NCBI GenBank assembly: GCA_965237785.1
Contig: OZ250159.1
Location: 4,154,001-4,218,000 of the forward strand
Reading direction: 5' to 3'
Source of the DNA: UBA6522 sp965237785
Lineage (GTDB): Bacteria > Pseudomonadota > Gammaproteobacteria > Steroidobacterales > Rariloculaceae
Length of the DNA: 64,000 nt
The notes below the pieces were generated by a model that was not told where the DNA came from, made no database searches, and worked only from the letters and a program-made list of their open reading frames with translations. The translations under genes and the position numbers were made by a program. Within the stretch, counting starts at the first letter, position 1. Each line of letters starts with the position of its first letter. Below are positions 35,709 to 43,812 of the stretch, piece by piece.

Positions 35709-37862
35709 CTATGGATCGGTCTCGCCGAAGACCCGTTCGCCGCGGGTGAAGGTGCGTACCAGCGTCGGCTCCTCGCCGGCTTGCCATGCGTCCACTCTGT
35801 AGCCGGCCGCCCGCAGCAGCGGTGGGCCACCCGGGTGTTGCTCGGGGTCCCAATCCGGGCGCGCCACCGCGACGAAGGTCACGTCGCAGCTATCGGCATC
35901 GAACCGCGCCACGCAATAGCCGTGAACGTCGTTGTCGGCGTAAGCCATATGCGGGTTCGGTGAGGGCTCGGCCTCGGCGAGCGCCTGCTCGAGATCATTC
36001 GTCTTCGCCATCGTATCCGCTGCCATGGCGCCCTTGCGCATGAACAGGTTGAGGTTGCAGACCCGCTCGTCGGTGCCGTCGGCGCGCTCACGCGAGTACA
36101 TGGCCAGATGGCCCAGGCCGAACCCGCCCAGGGGCCGCTCAAGGAACGGTCCGCGGACGAAGGCCGATATTGCGGTGCAGGTAAAGTCGGGAATCACGTA
36201 GCGAGGTGTCTCCGCGTTGTAGTTTTCGGCCACCAGTCCCGCGTAATGCGCATGCCGGTCGCCGCTCAGGGATACCACGTTGGTAATGCCGTTCTCGCGG
36301 ATGAAACGGATGAGTTCCTCGCGCTCGTTGGGGAAACCGTCCCAGCTATCCGTCCACAGGAACCCGCTGCCGGCTTCGGGATTGATTCTACCCGCGTCGA
36401 ATTGAAAGCCCATGATGGGAATCGAGTTCGACCAGATTTTCCACGTGGCGTCGCTGGCCGCGATGGTGCGCTTGAACCATTCCTTTTGGCGGTGCCCAAG
36501 GAGCGAAACCGCGGGATCCCTCAGGCGCGGGTTGGGTACTTCCTCGCCCCGGATGACGACCGTCGCCGGGGGATTGCCGCCGTTGGCTTCGCGCCCCTGG
36601 GAAAGCGTATACAGCGTCTCACCCTCGAAAACGGTGAACCCGGAAAAGACGCTGACGCCGTCTTCCTCCGCCTCCACGCCGGCCGCGGTATAGCCGGGAT
36701 TGGCGCTGGGACCGCGGTAGGACCTCGTATCGGTCACCAGGAGATCCACGTGAGCGCCCCAGCGCACGGTGCGATAGCAGGTCTGCGAGTTGATCGCGGC
36801 CAGGTTGTTGGCCTCGGTGGAAAGGAATCCGTCGGTGAATTCGCTCATGGGGGCGTTGTCGATGCCCTCGGACTGCTCGTAGTCCCGGGCTTCGTTGTCG
36901 ACGCCCGCAACGCTCAGGCTGTCGGTGAGAATCTGCGGCACGAATTCAAACCACGCCTGGGTCGCGGCGGCTCGTTTTTTGGGATTGGAGCGGCCGGATA
37001 CGTAGCTCTGCCAAACATCGTTACCGAATTCATGGTCGTCCCACAGCGACACGAACGGGAACAGCGCCCGCGCTTCCTGAAGATCTGAATCCTCAAGATA
37101 GCCCTTGTAAATTCGCCGGTGCGCCGCGAGGTACAGGTCGAAGTCCTCTGGATCCGGGAGACTGTCGTCCGGCGGCGGGCTGCCCATCCCCATGGCCATG
37201 CCCATTCCCGGTGGACCTCCCCCAGGCGGTCCGCCTGCGCCTCCCGGTACTCCCGGAGGGCTCAGGGGTCCGCCGGTATCTTCCGGCAAGCCATAGACGT
37301 AGTCTCCGAGGTGCAGAACGAAATCGATCCCACGGTCCTCGCCCGCGGCCTGCTCGTCCCGGATCATGCGCCGATACGCGCCGTACCGTTTCGGCGGCCA
37401 GCTCTGGCAGGATACGAAGGCGATGTTGACGGGCCGCCCGGCATCGGGCGGCGGCGCCGTCCACGTGCGGCCCACTCGGCTGCCGGCGCCGTCCGCGGCG
37501 ATAAAGCGATAGTAGTACGTGGTATCCGGCTCAAGGTTTCGGACCAGCACACGAAGCGTGAAATCGCTCTCGGTCGAGGCCGTCAGCGTCTGCTCCATCA
37601 GGAGTTCTTCAAAGCCGGATGAGCGGCTTACCTGGAGCACCACCTCCGGTCGATTCTCACCCTCAAGCGGATTCACGCGGCCCCAAAGCAGCACGGCGTC
37701 CGGTTGCGGGTCGGCCGAGGCGACGCCCTGTGGAAAGGCGTTGCGGGCGGATGCCACCGGGTCCACGGTGGCGGCGAAGCTGCGCCGAGCCGCCGGTAGC
37801 ACGAAACAGCTCGCGAGCGCGGTTGCCGAGTACTTGAGAAACTCCCGTCGCTGTGTCGTCAT
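35709..37862 (-). CDS. phoD: PhoD-family alkaline phosphatase / phosphodiesterase, Tat-exported
   Basis: A 717-residue protein with twin-arginine signal TTQRREFLKYSATALASC. An N-terminal PhoD_N beta domain (~45-140) is followed by the metallophosphatase core: FVSCQSWPP, FVLHLGDYVYG, WDDHEFGND and SLSGDRHAHYAGL, metal-ligand motifs of PhoD (Fe/Ca enzyme). Around residues 205-235 a low-complexity insert rich in Gly, Pro and Met (GMGMAMGMGSPPPDD) interrupts the core. ATG 37862 is 12 bp after the preceding stop (a TTG at 37871 is also possible). It probably releases phosphate from organic esters in the periplasm or outside. Confidence 0.93.
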   Translation of the reverse strand: MTTQRREFLKYSATALASCFVLPAARRSFAATVDPVASARNAFPQGVASADPQPDAVLLWGRVNPLEGENRPEVVLQVSRSSGFEELLMEQTLTASTESDFTLRVLVRNLEPDTTYYYRFIAADGAGSRVGRTWTAPPPDAGRPVNIAFVSCQSWPPKRYGAYRRMIRDEQAAGEDRGIDFVLHLGDYVYGLPEDTGGPLSPPGVPGGAGGPPGGGPPGMGMAMGMGSPPPDDSLPDPEDFDLYLAAHRRIYKGYLEDSDLQEARALFPFVSLWDDHEFGNDVWQSYVSGRSNPKKRAAATQAWFEFVPQILTDSLSVAGVDNEARDYEQSEGIDNAPMSEFTDGFLSTEANNLAAINSQTCYRTVRWGAHVDLLVTDTRSYRGPSANPGYTAAGVEAEEDGVSVFSGFTVFEGETLYTLSQGREANGGNPPATVVIRGEEVPNPRLRDPAVSLLGHRQKEWFKRTIAASDATWKIWSNSIPIMGFQFDAGRINPEAGSGFLWTDSWDGFPNEREELIRFIRENGITNVVSLSGDRHAHYAGLVAENYNAETPRYVIPDFTCTAISAFVRGPFLERPLGGFGLGHLAMYSRERADGTDERVCNLNLFMRKGAMAADTMAKTNDLEQALAEAEPSPNPHMAYADNDVHGYCVARFDADSCDVTFVAVARPDWDPEQHPGGPPLLRAAGYRVDAWQAGEEPTLVRTFTRGERVFGETDP

Positions 37863-37874
37863 CCGCGGCAACGC

Positions 37875-40283
37875 CTAAGCGGTCTGCACGTCCAGGGGGC
37901 CATGGGACTGGGGCCGGCCGGCCACATGGTTCACGATCATGTCCGGTACCACCGGCACGCGGTTGAACAGGTGTCCGCCCAGGGCGTCGGAAACCGCCGA
38001 CAGTACCGCTGCGGCCGCCGCGCCCATGGGGGGTTCGCCGACACCCCGCACCCCCACGGGATTCTGGGGATCGGCGAGATCGGTCGCGCTCCAGGCCATC
38101 ACCGACGGAACGTCCAGATAGCTGGCCGGTTTGCACTGACCAAGCCCGACATTGCCGGGCAGGCCGTTCTGGGGATCGTAAATCTGGCGTTCGAGCAGTG
38201 CGAAGCTCATGCCCCACACTCCGCCGCCTTTCATCTGTTGAGCCAGGCCCTGGGGATGAAGAACGGTGCCGCAATCCGCCACGCCCACGTAGTCGAGGAT
38301 GTCCACCTTGCCGGTCTCGAGGTCGACTTCGACGGCAGCGAAACCGACGGAGAGGGCGGGAACATCGCCATCCTTAGGGAGGTTGTCTTTGGCGATTCCG
38401 ACCAGGCCCGTACCGGCGACGCCGGAGACCGCCCTGCGAGTGACATCATGGATGTCCTCGGGCGCCTCGGCACCGGAATACCTGCCCCCTAACTCGATTG
38501 CCCGCTGGGCCGCCTGGACGTAGGTCAGATGCCGACCGGGGTCTGCCGTCGCGAATACCTTGTGATCGCCGATGCCGTAGTCTTCGGGCGAACCCCCGAG
38601 ATCGAGGGCCGCGATTTCCTTGAGTTTCTGCACTGCATCGAGCGCCGCCACGTAGTTGGTGCGGGTCATGGTGTAGGAGGTATTGCTGCCGTTCTGGGCG
38701 GAAGCACTCGGCAGATGCTCGGTGCTGATGCCGTGATGGACCACGCAGTTTTCCCAGTCGCAGCGGAGAACCTCGGCAGCGGCTCGTGTCGTCGCGACGT
38801 AAGAGTACGTGCCCAGGTTGCCGACTCCGCTATGCAGGTGCAGTTTGCCGTCGGGGGTCAACACCACCAGCCCGTCGTAGCCACTGCGTCCGGCGGAGTG
38901 ATAGGCCTGACCGATGCCGACGCCGTAGGCTTTGGCGCCGCGCCGCTCGCCGCTGTGTTGGAGGTGGCCGGCCCAGTCGAACTGGTCGGCGCCCTTGTCG
39001 AGCGCTTCGGCCATAAAGGCGCTGGTGAGCGGTCCCTGTTGCGAACCTACGGTGCCGCTGGAGTCCGGCGCGTTGATCTTGCGGATCGCCAGCCGATCAA
39101 GGCCCAGTCCACGCGCCGCCTTGTCGATGATCGGTTCGACGGCCGCGGCGATCTGGTTCTGCCCGGGTCCGCGCTGGGCGCCGCGGGGCGTGGAATTGGT
39201 CATCAGCGTTATGCCGCGATACCGCATGGACTGGGGCTGGTAGATGATCGACACGTTGCCGGCGGCAGAACCGGCATCGGGAAAGCCACCGGCGGATCCG
39301 CCGTCCTGGACCAGGTACAGATCCGCGGCGGCGATGCGTCCGTCGTCCCTGAAGCCGAGCCGGATGCGTCCCTGGAACCCGCCGCGAGCGGAACCGAGGA
39401 AATACTCTTCATGCCGGCTGATGCGCAACATCACCGGGCGTCCAATCTTCTTCGACAGCAATGCCGAGACGCCTACGGTGATCGATCCGCCGGATTTGGA
39501 CCCGAATCCCCCGCCGCAGTATTCGTTGACGAGAACAACGTCCTCCACACCCACTCCGGTTTGCCGGGCAATGCCGCCCAGCGCCGCGGTGTGGCTCTGG
39601 CAGCCGGTATGCACATAGCACTTGCCGTTCTCCCAGTAGGCCATGGTAGTGCGCGGCTCCATGGAATGGTGGGAATTCCCGGTGGTGACGAAGGTTTCGT
39701 CCAGCACCAGGCTGGCTTCCGCAAAGCCGGCCTCGACGTCGCCGAAGGACCATTCCTGGGCAGGTTCGCCCATGGGAAGCTGCCCGTCGGGGACGGCGAA
39801 GTCACGTGCCGTCCATTTGCGCGTCAGACCCGCGCCGCCGCCCATGCCCATGCCGCCGCGGCCTGCGGACGCATTGGTTCCGCCGGGGCCTGCGTTGGGA
39901 CCGCCCGGATACAGGCTCTCCAGGGGATCGACGACGAACTCAAGCGGTTCCAGATCGAGGCTGATGGCTTCGATGGCATCCTGCGCCGTTCTTTCGTCCA
40001 CGGCCGCCACGGCGAGGATCGGATGGCCCACAAACGCCGGCTCGTTGCTGAAGAGTGTTGCCGCGCCCTCGTCGTCCGCCGTCAGAATGCCCAGCACACC
40101 GTCCATCGCCAGTGCCGCGGACGCGTCGATTCCGTTGACCCTGGCATGGGGAATGGGGCTGGTGAGTAGCCGGGCGAAGACCATCCCTTCAGCACGAAAG
40201 TCCTCCGCATACTTGGCTCGCCCGGTGACCTTGGCGCGGATATCGGGCGGCACAAAATCCTTTCCGATCAAGTCATAGGCCAT
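37875..40283 (-). CDS. Molybdopterin-binding subunit of a xanthine dehydrogenase/aldehyde oxidase family enzyme (orphan copy)
   Basis: An 802-residue large subunit: N-terminal LIGKDFVPPDIRAKVTGRAKYAEDF, cofactor motifs EYCGGGFGSKSG, RGAQRGPGQNQ, GVGNLGTYS and the catalytic-Glu motif GVGEPPMGAA. ATG 40283 has GGAG 8 bp upstream. A Gly/Met-rich insert (RGGMGMGGGAG) sits near residue 150. No 2Fe-2S or FAD subunit gene is adjacent, unlike the paralogue at 50662-53072, so it may share partners made elsewhere, perhaps those of that operon. It carries no signal peptide and would need a Tat-bearing partner to leave the cytoplasm. Confidence 0.92.
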   Translation of the reverse strand: MAYDLIGKDFVPPDIRAKVTGRAKYAEDFRAEGMVFARLLTSPIPHARVNGIDASAALAMDGVLGILTADDEGAATLFSNEPAFVGHPILAVAAVDERTAQDAIEAISLDLEPLEFVVDPLESLYPGGPNAGPGGTNASAGRGGMGMGGGAGLTRKWTARDFAVPDGQLPMGEPAQEWSFGDVEAGFAEASLVLDETFVTTGNSHHSMEPRTTMAYWENGKCYVHTGCQSHTAALGGIARQTGVGVEDVVLVNEYCGGGFGSKSGGSITVGVSALLSKKIGRPVMLRISRHEEYFLGSARGGFQGRIRLGFRDDGRIAAADLYLVQDGGSAGGFPDAGSAAGNVSIIYQPQSMRYRGITLMTNSTPRGAQRGPGQNQIAAAVEPIIDKAARGLGLDRLAIRKINAPDSSGTVGSQQGPLTSAFMAEALDKGADQFDWAGHLQHSGERRGAKAYGVGIGQAYHSAGRSGYDGLVVLTPDGKLHLHSGVGNLGTYSYVATTRAAAEVLRCDWENCVVHHGISTEHLPSASAQNGSNTSYTMTRTNYVAALDAVQKLKEIAALDLGGSPEDYGIGDHKVFATADPGRHLTYVQAAQRAIELGGRYSGAEAPEDIHDVTRRAVSGVAGTGLVGIAKDNLPKDGDVPALSVGFAAVEVDLETGKVDILDYVGVADCGTVLHPQGLAQQMKGGGVWGMSFALLERQIYDPQNGLPGNVGLGQCKPASYLDVPSVMAWSATDLADPQNPVGVRGVGEPPMGAAAAAVLSAVSDALGGHLFNRVPVVPDMIVNHVAGRPQSHGPLDVQTA

Positions 40284-40407
40284 CGCAGAAACTCCGTTGC
40301 CGCAAGCCTTTGTGCGCTCGTCATCCTGGTGGCTCTGTCCGGAGCGCGGCCGGCAACCGCGATGCCGCACAGCACCGCGAAGGTGAGGGAGGCAGCCCGG
40401 GAAACGC

Positions 40408-41178
40408 TCAGAGCGGTCGGTTCGGCCAGATGATCGAGCGCCAGAAGTGTGCGTTGTGGCTATTGTCGAAGCCGAGGCCTTCCTTCGGGGTACGGAAGTG
40501 CTTCGCCACCAACTCGAATATGGGCTCGTATTCCACCCGGGCGTCTTCGTCGAAACCGTATACGTCGTTTACGGTGATGATCCGCGCCGTGGGGTACCAC
40601 TCGTGGCTCTTGGCGTAGTCGTGGTGCGCCTTCTGATATTCGTCCGGCACGTAGTCCTCGCCGAAGATGCGGATGTACATCTCGGGATATTCGTAGTCGT
40701 AGTCGGGGTCGGGGAAGAAACGCAGCGACTGGTGGTACTTGATGGCCCAGACGATTTCCTCGTCCACATAGCCCTCAACCAGGTTGGATCCCCAATGTCC
40801 GTGGTCCACCCGCTTGATCTGATGGCCGCTGTCGTGCAGTGCGCACGCGACCACGGTTTTCTCCGGGTAACCGGCCTTGAGCGCAAGGTTTGCGCTTTGC
40901 AGCATATGGCTGTTCTGCTGGATTCCCCCGCCCGGTGCGTCATAGAAGCGCAGCCGCATGAAGTCCATGATGGTCGGTCTTTCCGGCATCGGAGGTGGTT
41001 CGGTCGCCGTGCCCGCGCCCATGCCCATACCCATGGCCTGGGCAAGCTGCAGGCGTCGTTCGAGTTCGTCTTCGACCGCGTCCGCTTTCTCCGCAAACGT
41101 CATTCCGGGGGTAAACGCCGCGGCAGCAGCCAAGCCCGCATTGCGCATGAAATTCCGTCGTTTTTTGTTCAGTTCCAT
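40408..41178 (-). CDS. Tat-exported HD-domain protein resembling PhnZ/MIOX-type oxygenases
   Basis: A 256-residue protein with twin-arginine-like start (NKKRRNFMRNAGLAAAAAF). The core has the HD-superfamily pattern: NSHMLQSA (His), CALHDSGHQ (His-Asp), DHGHWGSNLVEGYV (His) and IKYHQSLRFF (His), in the order used by diiron oxygenases such as PhnZ, where HV-AKRYL occupies the last position. The C-terminal part is acidic and aromatic (DPDYDYEYPEMYIRIFGEDY). An MG-rich stretch (AMGMGMGAG) follows the signal. It starts at ATG 41178. The oxygenase idea is inference; it could be an HD phosphohydrolase. Confidence 0.75.
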   Translation of the reverse strand: MELNKKRRNFMRNAGLAAAAAFTPGMTFAEKADAVEDELERRLQLAQAMGMGMGAGTATEPPPMPERPTIMDFMRLRFYDAPGGGIQQNSHMLQSANLALKAGYPEKTVVACALHDSGHQIKRVDHGHWGSNLVEGYVDEEIVWAIKYHQSLRFFPDPDYDYEYPEMYIRIFGEDYVPDEYQKAHHDYAKSHEWYPTARIITVNDVYGFDEDARVEYEPIFELVAKHFRTPKEGLGFDNSHNAHFWRSIIWPNRPL

Positions 41179-41328
41179 GGGTCTTGCTCCTGTCGCATCA
41201 TAATAGAGCACACAGTTCCCAAGTATAGACGGAAAATCCGTCACTCATCCGATCGTTCGGTCAAGAACCGCAAAGCGCTATCGGTGTTCCCGTCGCGGTC
41301 TTATGCATTTCTGAGAATACACGCCCGC

Positions 41329-41880
41329 CTACCAGACGCCGGTGTCGCCGAACTCGGCCTGCAGGGCCTCGACCGCGGCCGCGTCCAGCATGACGCACGC
41401 GTCGATGCCGGTAACACACTCGCTGCCCAGTTCCCGGGCGCGGCTCGCCCACTCGGCGCGGCCGCCGCCGTAGAGCGACACCGGGTCGTCACTCTCCGGT
41501 CCGTAGACCAGGATCGTTTGATAGCGCGCAATGGGGCGGCCACTCAGCGCCGGGTTGCCGGTCATGCGCACGCGCGAGCCGTTGGCGACGGTCTCCGGCG
41601 TCCAGCCCTGCTTGGCCAGCGCCGTCCACGAGGGTCCCGATTCGAACGCCCAGTCCATCCCGTCATCCGTGGTGACGCGGTAGTAGGAATGAGGGTTACC
41701 CAGCCGTTGCGCTGTCACCGTGCCTTCCACGGATACGGTTCCCCTAACATCGAAGAACGCCGGCGCGGCGTGATGCGAGAATGCTGCCGAACCGCACGCG
41801 AGGCACACCATTCCAAATCCGGCCGCTTGCGCCCGCGTGAACGAGTGCTCGCGCTTCAATTGGCCGATGCATTTCGTCAC
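41329..41880 (-). CDS. DUF6152 protein, last gene of a five-gene operon
   Basis: A 183-residue exported protein. GTG 41880 overlaps the previous stop in GTGA. A signal peptide (FGMVCLACGSAAFS) leaves mature HHAAPAFF. The core has GTVTAQRLGNPHSYYRV, the family Pro-His, and WTPETVANGSRVRMTG. The C terminus ends with CVTGIDACVML, two Cys that could pair. No fused second domain is present; the free partner domain is the gene directly upstream. Confidence 0.82.
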   Translation of the reverse strand: MTKCIGQLKREHSFTRAQAAGFGMVCLACGSAAFSHHAAPAFFDVRGTVSVEGTVTAQRLGNPHSYYRVTTDDGMDWAFESGPSWTALAKQGWTPETVANGSRVRMTGNPALSGRPIARYQTILVYGPESDDPVSLYGGGRAEWASRARELGSECVTGIDACVMLDAAAVEALQAEFGDTGVW

Positions 41881-42611
41881 TGGTTCCCTTCCGTCCCCTC
41901 TCCGAAGAAGCTGTCCATGTCGCCGAAGAAGAGTTCCCGCTGGTCCGTGTCGCATTCCCATTCGGCGATGTAATCGCCGGGATTGGGTACGAACTCCGCG
42001 CGCGCCAGGCGCAAAGGACCGTCGTAATAGACGGGATCGTCGATCTCCACGTCGAGCAGCAGCCGGGTCCGGTCCTCGTTCCACTGGAAGCGTTCGACGG
42101 TCGTGGTCATGGGACTGGACTGGATCGTGTGGATATTTTCGACGAGATGGCTGGTCTCCACGACGAGGACATCCCCTTCCCACCGTCCGATGGAATAGCC
42201 GTGCAAGGTATGAGGCGTATCGGGGGTTGGGGGCGCGCCGTCAAGGCGAATCGTCCGTCTCACATCGAAGTATTCATGGTGGAAAATGATCTCATCGTCT
42301 GTCTGGATGATCTCCATTGGTCGCGGCAGGCGGGTGAAGTGCCGGCTCAGGCCATCGGCGATGCAGTCCAGTCCCGGATCGCTCTCCGGGGTGGCCGCTT
42401 CGCGTCTCGCCAGCCCCAGGTCGTTTATCGGACAGTCCTCGGATCGGCGAAAGTTCGTGCTCCGGCCGCAGGGCGTTTCCGCCCGGCCGGCACGGTAGAC
42501 GCCGCCGATGTTGTCGTCGGCCCGGGCAGTCGATGGGGCGGCCGCCGCGATCAGCAGCGCGCCAGCCGGCAGCGACATTCCGGTCAGCCTGACCAGTTGA
42601 CCCAACCTCAC
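41877..42611 (-). CDS. Stand-alone GRW/LVV-domain protein, DUF6152 partner
   Basis: A 244-residue exported protein (signal ends PSTARA). It lacks the His-His N terminus but has the domain that follows DUF6152 in the fusion proteins: LDCIADGLSRHF, MEIIQTDDEIIFHHEYFDV, LHGYSIGRWEGDVLVVETSH and a late ECDTDQRELFF. Function unknown. It is fourth in the operon 44873-41329, 21 bp after the previous stop, and its own stop is coupled to the next start. Confidence 0.82.
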   Translation of the reverse strand: MRLGQLVRLTGMSLPAGALLIAAAAPSTARADDNIGGVYRAGRAETPCGRSTNFRRSEDCPINDLGLARREAATPESDPGLDCIADGLSRHFTRLPRPMEIIQTDDEIIFHHEYFDVRRTIRLDGAPPTPDTPHTLHGYSIGRWEGDVLVVETSHLVENIHTIQSSPMTTTVERFQWNEDRTRLLLDVEIDDPVYYDGPLRLARAEFVPNPGDYIAEWECDTDQRELFFGDMDSFFGEGTEGNQ

Positions 42612-42632
42612 GCGTACACACGCCCGCCCGCG

Positions 42633-43073
42633 CTATTGGCTCTCCGGTCCGGGAGGCGCCGCAACCTCGGTCGCGCGCTGGGTTCGGGACCTCAGCAGTT
42701 GACGCGTGGGACCGCCGTTGATGGAGACATCGCGCATGGAGAATCGGTTGACGTTGAACTGGCTCGGGCGGCCCAGAATGTGCAACGTGTCGCCGACCTC
42801 GATTTCCCCCGGATACAGGCCGTAGGTCCTCGCCAGCAAGCCGGGCGCATGGCTGACCGCGTCCCAGATTTCGCCCTCGGGTAGCGGTCCGCCCGTGATG
42901 CGGACGCGGACCCGGATGTGGGGATCCGTCCAGAAAAGCTTCTCGACCACCGCGTCGATCTCGAACATCTCGGCATTGCCGAATTCGGCCGTCACGGAAT
43001 GGTGGGCACGCAGGGCCCCGGCGCTCAACGCGAATACCGCCAGTGCGCTGCAGGTTACTAGTAGGCGATTCAT
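42633..43073 (-). CDS. DUF6152 protein, single-domain
   Basis: A 146-residue exported protein starting at ATG 43073 with GAGGAG 9 bp upstream. Signal peptide ends SAGALRA, so mature HHSVTAEF. The core follows: VVEKLFWTDPHIRVRVR (Pro-His) and GDTLHILGRPSQFN, ending with SMRDVSINGGPT and a charged tail. Closest in style to the protein at 49264-49842 (both begin HHSVxAE). Third gene of the operon. Confidence 0.84.
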   Translation of the reverse strand: MNRLLVTCSALAVFALSAGALRAHHSVTAEFGNAEMFEIDAVVEKLFWTDPHIRVRVRITGGPLPEGEIWDAVSHAPGLLARTYGLYPGEIEVGDTLHILGRPSQFNVNRFSMRDVSINGGPTRQLLRSRTQRATEVAAPPGPESQ

Positions 43074-43086
43074 CTTGGGGGTCTCC

Positions 43087-43812
43087 TCATTCGTCAGGGT
43101 CGATATACGAACTCTCGAGCAGGGCCGGGTCGTAGTAGGGCACATGCTCTTCGGGGTCGTATTCGCACTGGGATGGATAGAAAAATGTATCTTCGGGTAG
43201 CCGGGTCCAGAACGCATGGGAAATGCGCGGCCATACGAGGACCGTGGGATCGACGGCCATGAGCAACACCTCGATGGTGTCGCCGTCGGGACGCAGCGTG
43301 TAGCGCTCCAGGAACTTGAGCTCGTCTGAGGTTACGAAGTTCGAACCGTGCGCCAGTCCGTCCGGGAATCCGTCGGTCTCGACGATGATCGTATTGCTCT
43401 GTCGCCGTCCGACGGAGGTGCCGAGCATTCGCGTCGCCTCGGTGGCGGTCTCGCCGTCAAGGTAGACGACCCGTTCGGCCGCGTTGTGCTCGTAATAGAC
43501 TTCCAGCCGGTCGGGGTATTCGGCGAGTCGCACCGCCGTGTTGGATGCGAACGAGGTTCGGGGCACGTTGTAGCCCTCGCAGAACACCTCCGGATCGTCC
43601 ATGACGGTCAGACCCTCGGTGAGCGACTCGCCGTAGTCGGTCAGTTCCGGACCGATGCTATAGCCTCGGGAGCGTTCCCATAGGCCCGTGAGGTTCTTTC
43701 CCGACGCCATGCCTCCCGATGGGCCGCCACCCGTCTGGGCCATCGCGGCGGAGCCCATGCCGAGGCACACGGCCGCAAGCAGCGTTGACCGGTAAATCAC
43801 ACGACTATTCAT
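43087..43812 (-). CDS. Divergent GRW/LVV-domain protein
   Basis: A 241-residue exported protein (signal ends GSAAMAQ). ATG 43812 overlaps the upstream stop (ATGA), and AAGGAGG lies 9 bp before it. The body has EVFCEGYNVP, ADRLEVYYEHN-like strands and LGTSVGRRQSNTIIVETDGF, a diverged version of the GRWxxxxLVVET motif of the neighbouring genes, and ends in FYPSQCEYDPEE. It starts with a Gly/Met-rich mature N terminus (TGGGPSGGMASG). Function unknown; second in the operon. Confidence 0.8.
   Translation of the reverse strand: MNSRVIYRSTLLAAVCLGMGSAAMAQTGGGPSGGMASGKNLTGLWERSRGYSIGPELTDYGESLTEGLTVMDDPEVFCEGYNVPRTSFASNTAVRLAEYPDRLEVYYEHNAAERVVYLDGETATEATRMLGTSVGRRQSNTIIVETDGFPDGLAHGSNFVTSDELKFLERYTLRPDGDTIEVLLMAVDPTVLVWPRISHAFWTRLPEDTFFYPSQCEYDPEEHVPYYDPALLESSYIDPDE

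Noticed and set aside
38529..40169. 546-codon plus-strand ORF opposite the molybdopterin subunit
   Set aside because: Antisense to a gene with conserved cofactor motifs; high GC makes long spurious frames common.
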